Of a stretch of DNA of 46,652 nt, positions 1-8,400 are shown in pieces. How positions within the stretch are numbered: the stretch's first letter is position 1; each line of letters begins with the position of its first letter. A program made the translations under genes and the position numbers. Under the pieces are notes generated by a model. It made no database searches, was not told the DNA's origin, and saw only the letters and a list, made by a program, of their open reading frames with translations. The stretch comes from Thermoanaerobaculia bacterium (GTDB taxonomy: Bacteria > Acidobacteriota > Thermoanaerobaculia > Multivoradales > JAHEKO01). The stretch is taken from positions 59,431 to 106,082 of the forward strand of contig CALZKB010000006.1 in NCBI GenBank assembly GCA_945787575.1, in the 5' to 3' direction.

Positions 1-797
1 GTCGCTTCAGCCACGACGAGCCCCCAGCAAGCCAGAAACAGGGTGCCGGCAGTGACCCGGTGGGCGCGGGCCCAGGCGTCGGTCGCCTCGGAGCCGACCG
101 ACGCCAGTTCGCGCTCGCCGGTGCGATAAATCCGGGCCTCACCGCAACATTCGGGGCCGCGCAGCGGGGTTCCCGGGCTCCACGAGCTCGATTTCCAGAA
201 GTCGGCGGCGGCTGGCGCCTGCGGGCTGCGCGACCACGACACGTAGTCCCGAAAGGGGCGGGATGGCAGCTCCTCGTGGTGTCCGCGTCCGGTGATGGCG
301 TTGTAGCGGGCGAGCACCTCACGAAGCACGAGAGCGCTCGACCAGCCGTCGAGAAGCAGGTGATGACAGCTCCAGACGAACCGATGTTCGGTCTCCGAAG
401 TTCGCAGCAGCGTCCAGGACATGACAGGCGGCCGTCTAATCTCGAGCCCTCGCTGACGCATCGTGGCAAGCTGCCGAGCGAAGCGAGCCTCCTGGCTGGC
501 GACTGGAAGACCTCGCCAGTCCGCGTGGACCGCCGGCATCGTCGCCGCCGGGGCGACCACTTGAACGGGGTGCGGGAGGCTTTCCCAGTGCACCGAGCGG
601 CGCAGCTCCGGGTGGTGGGCGATCGTCTGGCACCAGGCTTCGTCGAGAGCGTCGACATGCAGCTTGCCGCGCAGCAGCCCCCGCATGAGGATCACACCGC
701 TGTCGGATTCGCCCATCCGAAGGCGGTGCAACAGGATCGCCTCTTGCAGCTCGGTGAGCCGATAGATGTCCTCAGCCGGTTTCTTCGCCGACACCAT
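1..797 (-). CDS. NRPS, N-terminal condensation domain (partial, runs off left edge)
   Basis: Only the first 265 codons are inside the window. Translating the minus strand from ATG at 797 gives an opening typical of a condensation domain (DIYRLTELQEAILLHRL) and then the catalytic motif HHLLLDGWS (HHxxxDGxS) about 130 residues in. The reading frame stays open to the window edge. It starts 18 bases after the stop of the NRPS at 816-5414, so it is probably the next module protein of the same operon. That upstream protein ends in an epimerization domain, so this C domain should be of the DCL type, accepting a D-configured upstream residue; that is inference from module order. A strong Shine-Dalgarno is not visible, which fits translational coupling. 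Release domains (TE or reductase) and the remaining modules must lie to the left. Confidence 0.93.
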   Translation of the reverse strand, partial: MVSAKKPAEDIYRLTELQEAILLHRLRMGESDSGVILMRGLLRGKLHVDALDEAWCQTIAHHPELRRSVHWESLPHPVQVVAPAATMPAVHADWRGLPVASQEARFARQLATMRQRGLEIRRPPVMSWTLLRTSETEHRFVWSCHHLLLDGWSSALVLREVLARYNAITGRGHHEELPSRPFRDYVSWSRSPQAPAAADFWKSSSWSPGTPLRGPECCGEARIYRTGERELASVGSEATDAWARAHRVTAGTLFLACWGLVVAEA

Positions 798-815
798 CAC
801 TTCACTCGCTTGCGA

Positions 816-3800
816 TCAAGGCTTGCCCGATTCCAGGCGGTCGAGGAGCCTCTCGAGATCGGCAGCCTCGAGCTCCGCCGCCGGAAAGTCAACGGTGGAG
901 ACGCCCCCGGCATCTTCGTCGAGACAGTGCTCGATGAGCGACTCGAGCTCCTCGATAAAGAGCCCGGCCACGCGCTCTATGGTCTCGCGGCGGTGCACGC
1001 CGAGGCAATAGGTCCACCGCGCCGACAGCCTCTCTTCCCGGATCGCGGCGTTGATCTCGAGCAGGTGCGAGCGGGCGTTGCGCGGGTCGCGGCAGGTCGC
1101 CTGAGCACCGTCGATCGGCTTCCACGGCGACCCGCCGGCGCTCCCGTCGACACGGCTCAAGAAGTTGAATAGAACCTGTGGCTCGGAGCGCTCGGCGAGG
1201 CGGGCGGCGGCCCTTCCGTCGCGGTCGAGGTAGCGCAGAACGCCGAAACCGCGACCGTCTCCGGGCACGGCTCGGAGCTGCTCCTTGATCGCCTGTATGG
1301 ACGGACCTGGGCCTTCGGCTCCGGCGAGCGACAGCTCGACCGGATAGGAGACGGTGAACCAGCCGACGGTGCGCGAGGTGTCGAGATCGTCGGGGCGACC
1401 GTGCCCCTCGACCGCCAGGCGCAGCTCGGTCCTGCCGCTCCAGCGTCGGAAGCCACGGACGAGGGCAGTAGCGAGGAGCTCGTCGACTCGGGTGCCGTAG
1501 GCGTTGTAGGTGCGGCGCAGCAGGGCGTCGGTGAGTCGTCGATCGAGCTCGACGTCGATCGTGCGGGCGTCGGCTTCCGACGGCGGTCGCTCGGGCTCGA
1601 AGTCGACCGGGATGTCGACGCCTTCGGCCGGGAGGGCGGAGAGCCAGAACTCGAGCTCGTCCGCCGGCTTGGCTGGGCCGGTCGAGTCCGCGAGGCTCGT
1701 CGCCCAACGCTGGAAGGAAACGGTCCGCGCCGGCAGGGTGACGGGCTCCCTCGACTCCAGCTGGCGGTAGGCCTGGTGGAGGTCGGCGAGCAGCGGCGGC
1801 CACGAAGCGAGGTCGACGACGAGATGATGAAGGCTGAGCAGAAGCTGATCGGGCGCGTGGGCGTCGCCTCCGTCCGCCAGTCGGATCCACGCAGCTCGCA
1901 GCAATGGGGGTTGCGCGAGGTCGAAGCCCGCCTGAATGTCGGCGAGGCTCCGCTCGCGAAGCGCGGAGCGCTCGCTCTCGGGCACCGAGGAGAGGTCGAC
2001 GACAGACAGCGGAGCGAAGACCGTTCCAACCGGCGCGATCTCCTGGCGCCACCGGTCGTCCGGCTCGCGCACGAACCGGGCCCGCAGCATGTCGTGATGG
2101 TCGATGCAGTGCCGCAGTGCGTCGGCGAAGCGATCGGCGTCGAAATCGCTCGGCAGCTCGAATAGCTGTGCCTGGTTCCAGTGGTGGAGCGCGACGAGCT
2201 GGCGGTCGAGGAACCAGGCCTGGATGGGCAACAGAGGGAGCTCGCCCGACGTCGGCCGATGATCGTCCCAGCTGCCTCCGGCCGCCTCGGCCACCGCGGC
2301 GAGCTCGGCGAGCGTCGGGTGAATGGCGACGTGCCGAGGCTCGATCGCGTAGCCCGCCTGGCGAATTCGGGAGACGACCTGGATGCTGAGGATCGAGTCG
2401 CCGCCGAGCTCGAAGAAGTTGTCGTGAAGACCCACGCGGGCGACGCCCAACAGTTCGCTCCAGATCGCCGCCAGCTCCCGCTCGACTCCGGTCCGCGGGG
2501 CGACGAAGCGATCGCGGCGCTCGGCGCTACCGCCGCTCGGTGCCGGCAAGGCGCGGTAATCGATCTTCCCGCTGGCGGTGTGCGGCAGCCGGGCGAGCAC
2601 GACGATCCGGTCGGGGATCGAGAAATCGGGAAGCCGCTCGCCCAACCAGTCCCGGAGTACCCCGCCCTCGAGGCGGGTGGGCATTTCGCGGGCGCCGTCA
2701 GGGGGAGCCACCCAGGCGACGAGCTGGGCGGGGGCCTCGCCAGCCGGGCGGATCGCGGCGACCGCGGCCTCGCCGATGTCCGGGTGTCGCCGGAGGCACT
2801 CTTGGACGCCCTCCGGCTCGATTCGGTACCCGCGAATCTTCACCTGTGAGTCGGTTCGGCCAAGGAAGAGAAGGCTGCCGTCGTCCCGGTAGCGCACTCG
2901 GTCTCCCGTTCGATAGGCTCGTTGTTCGCCGACCCCGTCGAGATCTAGGGTGACGAACCGCTCCGCCGTCAGTCGTTCGTGCCCGAGGTAGCCACGCGCG
3001 ACGCCGGCGCCGGCGATATAGAGCTCGCCGGCAACGCCGGTCGGGAGCGGCCGCTTGCGCTCGTCGAGTACATAGATCCGGGTGTTGGCGATCGGCCTGC
3101 CGATCGGCACCGGTCCCCGACCGTCCGCTTCGATGATCTCGTGCACGGTACTCCACACGGTCGCCTCCGTCGGACCGTACTCGTTGAACAGCCGAGTCGC
3201 GGGCAGAGCTGCGTGGTGGGCCCGAGCCAGAGACGGCGGGCACGCCTCTCCGGCGACGATGACCGTCTCCAGCGAGTCGAGAGTCCGCGAAGCGGCCTCC
3301 TCGAGCAGCACTTCGTATAGCGCCGGCAGGCAGAGAGTGTGGGTGATCCGGCGTTTGCGGATGGTCTCCGCGAGCGCCTCCAGGTCGCGCTCGATGCCGG
3401 GCTCGAGCACCAACGTACCGCCGGAGGTGAGCGTCCAGAAGATGCCGGCGACCGAACTGTCGAAGGCGAAGGAGGAGAGAAGCAGAAAGCGACCGTCGTC
3501 GCCCTCGTAGTGCCTCCGCCGAGCCAGGGTCGAAGAGACCAGGTTGCGCTGCGTGACCTCGACACCCTTGGGGAGCCCCGAGGAGCCGGACGTGTAGATC
3601 ACGTAGGCGAGCGGGTCCGCGGAGGCGACTGGCAGCGGCGCGGGGTGGCCGGCGACGATCGAGGAGAGCTCGGCGTCGCCGAGGAGCAGGTGCGAGGCGC
3701 CGGTCGAGGGCAGACGGCCGAGCAGTGGTTCTTGGGTCAAGACGACGGAGGGCGACGCCTCGTCGAGCATCGACCGGAGGTATTCGGGCGGGTAGCCGGG

Positions 3801-5414
3801 GTCGAGCGGAAGGTAGGCACCGCCGGCGGCGAGAATCCCGAGCATTCCCACGATGAGCTCGATCGAGCGCTCGGCGTGAAGGCCGACGAGCATTTCCTCT
3901 CCGACCCCGAGGTCGGTCAGCTGCCGAGCGAGATGCTCCGCGCGCCGGACCAGCTCGCTGTAGCTCACCGATTCGTTCCCGCACGTCACAGCCGTCCTCT
4001 CGCCCGCCCGCCGAGCCTCCTGTTCGACGAGCGCGTAGATGCCTGCATCCTCCGTCCCGTCGTCCCTGGTGTCGTTCCATTCGACGAGGATCCGGGTGCG
4101 CTCGGCCGGCGTGAGCATCGGCAGATCCCCCAGCCGGGAGTCCGGCTGTTCGACGAAGGCCGAGAGCAGTGCCTCGAGCTGCCGCGGGAGGCGCTCGGCA
4201 TCGGCGGGCTCGACGCGCGCTTCGTCGTAGACGAGAACGAGCTCGATCCGCTTCCCGGGAACGACGAGCAGGGCGAGCGGGTAGTTGCTCTGTTCGGCGA
4301 AGTCGAGGTCACGCAGCTCGAAACCGGCGTTACTCTCGAGCGAGCTCTGAGGGTGGTTCTCGAACACCACGACGCTGTCGAACAAGGGCTCACCTGCGCC
4401 CAGCTCACTCCAGCCCTGAACCGCCTGTAGCGGGCTCGCCTCGCGAGACTGTCGCTCGAGACCTCGATCCTGAAGCACTTGCAGCCAGGCGAAGAGCTCG
4501 GTTCGCGGGTCGATGCGCGCGCGCAGCGGCAACGTATTGATGAAGAGGCCGATCGCATTCTCCACCCCTTCCAGCTCCGGTGGACGACCGGCGCTGGTGA
4601 CGCCGAAGACGACGTCGTCGTCTCCCGAGTAGCAGCTGAGGAGCAGCCCCCAGGCGCCTTGAAAGATCGTGCTCAGGGTGATCCGCCGGTGGGCGGCCAA
4701 CGCGCGTAGGCGCGAACTGGTCTCCCGGCTCAATCTGAGGGCCGCCTGCCGCGCCCGAGCGGCGGTGCCGGTCTCCGGTCGTAAGATGTCCAACCGGTTC
4801 GGTTCGGTGAAGCCGGCGAGCTCGTTGCGCCAGTAGGCCTTGGCCCCCGCGGGGTCCTGGCGCGCATGCCAGGCGATGTAGTCGCGGAAGCGGAAGGGCT
4901 CGCTGAGAGCTCTCGGCCTCGATCCCGAATAAAGCGCCGACATCTCCCTCAGCAACAGACGTGTCGACCAGCCGTCGGCGATCAGGTGATGGAGGCTCCA
5001 GATCCAATGCCACTCGCGCTCGTCGATCCGGAACAGAGCCATCCGCATCAGCGGCGCCACCTCGAGGTCGAAACCGCGCGCACGGTCTTCGCGCAGGAAG
5101 GCGTCGAAGCGCTGCCTCCGGCTGCCCGGATCGAGGCCGCGCCAGTCGCGGACGTGCCACTCGAGCGCGGCGCGCTGGCGCACCACCTGCAGCGGTTCAT
5201 CCAGGCCGTCCCACAGGAAAGCCGTTCGCAGACTGGTGTGGCGAGCGACGAGCTGCTCCCAGACTCGCTCGAGATTGGCCTCGTTGAGTTCGCCTACCAA
5301 CAGAGCGCTGACCTGCGTGACGTAGACGCCAGGGGCCCCCGCGGCGGTATGGAAGAGCATCCCCTCCTGCATCGGAGAGAGAGCGTAGACATCCTCCACA
5401 TTCCCGAACTGCAT
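816..5414 (-). CDS. one-module NRPS, C-A-T-E
   Basis: 1532 residues. Condensation domain about 1-440 with HHLIADGWS at 142-150. Adenylation domain about 455-960 with YTSGSSGLPKG at 607-617, NEYGPTEATVW near 744-754, YRTGD near 834, and TASGKIDYRAL at the A10 position. Carrier domain with DNFFELGGDSI; Ser1007 would carry phosphopantetheine. C-terminal epimerization domain about 1055-1510 with HHLVVDLASW at 1196-1205, EGHGR, RTVGWF and VLFNFLSR. Aligned by eye to GrsA, the specificity residues are about D-S-A-L-I-A-E-V-W-K. I do not recognise this as a standard code; it shares seven positions with the published histidine code (DSELTAEVCK), so the substrate stays unassigned. The module should add one residue and invert it to D. 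The gene begins 12 bases after the stop of the upstream NRPS and belongs to the same operon. Confidence 0.96.
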   Translation of the reverse strand: MQFGNVEDVYALSPMQEGMLFHTAAGAPGVYVTQVSALLVGELNEANLERVWEQLVARHTSLRTAFLWDGLDEPLQVVRQRAALEWHVRDWRGLDPGSRRQRFDAFLREDRARGFDLEVAPLMRMALFRIDEREWHWIWSLHHLIADGWSTRLLLREMSALYSGSRPRALSEPFRFRDYIAWHARQDPAGAKAYWRNELAGFTEPNRLDILRPETGTAARARQAALRLSRETSSRLRALAAHRRITLSTIFQGAWGLLLSCYSGDDDVVFGVTSAGRPPELEGVENAIGLFINTLPLRARIDPRTELFAWLQVLQDRGLERQSREASPLQAVQGWSELGAGEPLFDSVVVFENHPQSSLESNAGFELRDLDFAEQSNYPLALLVVPGKRIELVLVYDEARVEPADAERLPRQLEALLSAFVEQPDSRLGDLPMLTPAERTRILVEWNDTRDDGTEDAGIYALVEQEARRAGERTAVTCGNESVSYSELVRRAEHLARQLTDLGVGEEMLVGLHAERSIELIVGMLGILAAGGAYLPLDPGYPPEYLRSMLDEASPSVVLTQEPLLGRLPSTGASHLLLGDAELSSIVAGHPAPLPVASADPLAYVIYTSGSSGLPKGVEVTQRNLVSSTLARRRHYEGDDGRFLLLSSFAFDSSVAGIFWTLTSGGTLVLEPGIERDLEALAETIRKRRITHTLCLPALYEVLLEEAASRTLDSLETVIVAGEACPPSLARAHHAALPATRLFNEYGPTEATVWSTVHEIIEADGRGPVPIGRPIANTRIYVLDERKRPLPTGVAGELYIAGAGVARGYLGHERLTAERFVTLDLDGVGEQRAYRTGDRVRYRDDGSLLFLGRTDSQVKIRGYRIEPEGVQECLRRHPDIGEAAVAAIRPAGEAPAQLVAWVAPPDGAREMPTRLEGGVLRDWLGERLPDFSIPDRIVVLARLPHTASGKIDYRALPAPSGGSAERRDRFVAPRTGVERELAAIWSELLGVARVGLHDNFFELGGDSILSIQVVSRIRQAGYAIEPRHVAIHPTLAELAAVAEAAGGSWDDHRPTSGELPLLPIQAWFLDRQLVALHHWNQAQLFELPSDFDADRFADALRHCIDHHDMLRARFVREPDDRWRQEIAPVGTVFAPLSVVDLSSVPESERSALRERSLADIQAGFDLAQPPLLRAAWIRLADGGDAHAPDQLLLSLHHLVVDLASWPPLLADLHQAYRQLESREPVTLPARTVSFQRWATSLADSTGPAKPADELEFWLSALPAEGVDIPVDFEPERPPSEADARTIDVELDRRLTDALLRRTYNAYGTRVDELLATALVRGFRRWSGRTELRLAVEGHGRPDDLDTSRTVGWFTVSYPVELSLAGAEGPGPSIQAIKEQLRAVPGDGRGFGVLRYLDRDGRAAARLAERSEPQVLFNFLSRVDGSAGGSPWKPIDGAQATCRDPRNARSHLLEINAAIREERLSARWTYCLGVHRRETIERVAGLFIEELESLIEHCLDEDAGGVSTVDFPAAELEAADLERLLDRLESGKP

Positions 5415-5426
5415 GGCGGCGCTCGT

Positions 5427-8400
5427 TTAGCTACCGCCTCGCCGAAGCGCAACCGAGAGCTTCTCGAGGCCGGCTTGGTCGAGGTTGGCGAGCGGGAAAT
5501 CGCTCGGAGAGACCTCGGCACCAGGTTCCTCGAGAGCGTGCTGGACGAGCCTACCGAGCTCCGTGAGAAGCTCGGTCGCGAGCCGCTCCACCGTCGCCGG
5601 TCGATGGCGCTTCCGACTGAACTCCCAGTCGATGTTGAGCCGGTCGCGATCGACCGCCGCATGGACCTCTAGGAGAAACGGCCGGCGGAGCGCGGCGGCG
5701 CGGGAGAGCTCGAGGGGGCTCTCGACCTGGAAGATCGAGTCGGCGGATGTCAGCCGGTCGAAGCGGCCGAGGTAGTTGAACAGAACTCCGAACCGCCGCC
5801 GTGCCCCCGAGGTCCGACCAAGCCCCTCGACACCGGCAAGGTAGCGAAGCAAGCCATAGCCGATTCCGTTCCCGGGCGTTGCTCGAAGCTGCTCTCTGAC
5901 CGAGCGCAGGACGCTTCCAGGAGAGCCCTCGTCCGGCAAATCGACCTGCACGGGGAAGAGAGTGCTCAGCCAGCCGACGGTCCGGCTGGCGTCGAGATCC
6001 GCTTCCACGACGTCGCGGCCGTGACCCTCGAGAAAGAGACCGATCGAGCGGCTCTCACACCAATGGGCGAGTGTCGCCACCAACGCGGTGACGAGAATCT
6101 CGTGTGTCCGGATCTGCTTCTTGGGCAGCTCCTCGAGCAGACCTCGGGTGAGCCGAGCGTCGAGGGTCGTCCGCACCGAGTCCGCGGTTGCCATCGTGTC
6201 GTCGGTCTCGGCGTCGAAGTCCAAGGGAAGCGGCGCCGCGTTGCGCCGTAGCGTCTGGCGCCAGTGGTCGAGTCCTTCGGTGACGTGAGGCGCGGTCGCG
6301 GCCCGGGCGAGCGCCGCGGACCACCGACTGATGCCGGTCACCGGCGGTAACCGCGCTTCCGTTCCCAGCTCGAGCTGCTCGTAAGCCGACCACAGGTCGT
6401 CGAGAAGGATCGACCACGAGACCGCGTCGACGGCCAGGTGATGGGCGACGAAGAGCAGCCGGCTGTCCGGGTTGCTGGCGACGAGCGCCACCCTCAGGAG
6501 CGGTGGTCGGTCGAGCTGGAAACAGCCGTCGATGCCGATCGCTTCGGCGGCCGCGCGGTCGACTTTGGGCGATCCGCCATGCTCGCCGCCGCTCGCGACG
6601 ATCAGGCGAGGGGTCGCTTCGACGACCTTCCGCTCGGCCACCCAGTGGTCTCCGTCGCGGTGGAACGCAACCCGCAGCGCTTCGTGGCGGTCGACGACGA
6701 CCGCCAGAGCACGCTCCAGCCGCCGCGGCTCGATCTCGGACGAGACCGTTACCGAGAGCACGTGGTTCCAGTGCTCGAACGAGAACTGCGCGTGGCTGAA
6801 GAACCAGTGCTGAGCCGGTGTGAGGTCGACGGGGCCGGCGTCCGTTTCCGCTTCCTCGGTCTGCTCGGCGGTGACGCACACCCGAGCCAGCTTCTCGACA
6901 GTCAGGGTGTCGAAGAGTTGTGCCGGCGTCAGATCGAGGCCGGCGCGATGACAGCGAGCGACGATCTGGATCGCCATGATCGAGTCGCCGCCGAGCTCGA
7001 AGAAGTCGTCTCTGACGCCAATTGTGTCGACTTGGAGCACCTCTTGCCAGATTCGAGCGATCGCCGTCTCGAGGCCCGTGCGCGGCGGAACGAGCTTCTC
7101 GGCGTTCGCCGGGCGGCCATCGGCTGGCGGCGCCAGTGCCGCGCGGTCGGCCTTTCCGTGGGCGGTCCGAGGGATCGCCTCGAGGCGGAAGAAGCGGGAT
7201 GGGATCATGAAGGCGGGCAGGGTATCGGCGGCGTAGTCGCGCAACTCCGCCGTCGGTATGTCGCTTGGGGAGGTGTAGTAGGCGACGAGGCGGTCGCCGC
7301 CGGCGCGAGCGGGCGAATCACCGCCGTAGCCGACCTCTTCGAGGATTCGCTCCACCTCTCGCGGGTCGATCTCGTCGTTGAGCTCGGCGAGCGCGGCCGC
7401 GCGGGTCTTGTGACCCATCCGCACGTCCCAGCTATAGGGCAGCGCATAGTTGTGGAAGCCGCGTTCGTGCTTGTGGACCCAGATGCCGACGTCGTTGATC
7501 CGGCAGTTGGTCGAGCGCCCGGTGTCCGACGGCCGTACCCACGGAACCCTCTCGTTCAGATAGCGCATGAGCTCGTCGAGATCGACCGCTACGTAGCGGT
7601 AGAAATCGATGAAGTGGACCTCGTCGAAGATTCGATCGTCGTCGAAGAGCCCGACGTCGAGGTGCCGGCGGACGGCGTCATCGACACGGTGATAGGCCTT
7701 CCTCGCCTCCAGGACGAACGAGTCGACGTCCTCCATCTCGAGCTCTGGGTCGGTGAAGAGCTCTTCGGTGAGACGGGTCTCGAAGAACTGGCCGCGCGAC
7801 AGGCCGGTGACGACGATGGGGATTCCGCGCCGCCGCGCCAGCTCCAAGGCGAGAGTGTAGATCGTCTTGAAGCAACCTTGGCAGACATTGGCGTGGCGCT
7901 CGAGACTGTCGACGAAGATGGCGTTCATCGCCGGGGTCGAGCCGAACTCGTGATCGACCCCCAACGCCGCGACCACCCGGCTAATGTTGGCCTTGGCCTG
8001 GTCCGAGATGAAGCCGTTGTCGAGGGTGAAGGCGAGTACCCGATAGCCCATGTCGACAAGCCAGCAGAGCATGTAGGTGCTGTCCTTGCCGCCGCTCAGC
8101 AGCGCGATGCAGTCGTAGTCGGTCGCCGTGCGGCGAGAGGTGTCGAGGGTCGCCCGGAGCTCCTCCGGCGACCGGAAGTAGCTCTGCGCACGCTGCGCGT
8201 AATGCTCGAACCTCCGGCATTGACTGCACACCCCGCTGGCGTCGAAGTCGATTCCCGGATAGTTGGAGGGAAGAGCGCAGCGGCTGCAGTAGGTGAAACC
8301 GTCGGCCGCTCCCGAGCGCCGCGCCCCGGTGACGGTGACGACGCATTGATCGATGTTCGGGTGGCCGAGGATCGCCGCCTCGACTTCGCCGAGCTCGATC

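Noticed and set aside
60-1172. Long plus-strand open frame opposite the NRPS genes
   Set aside because: It is antisense to clear condensation and epimerization domains; its Arg/Leu/Val/Asp-rich translation has no recognisable domain and reflects the GC-rich complementary strand.
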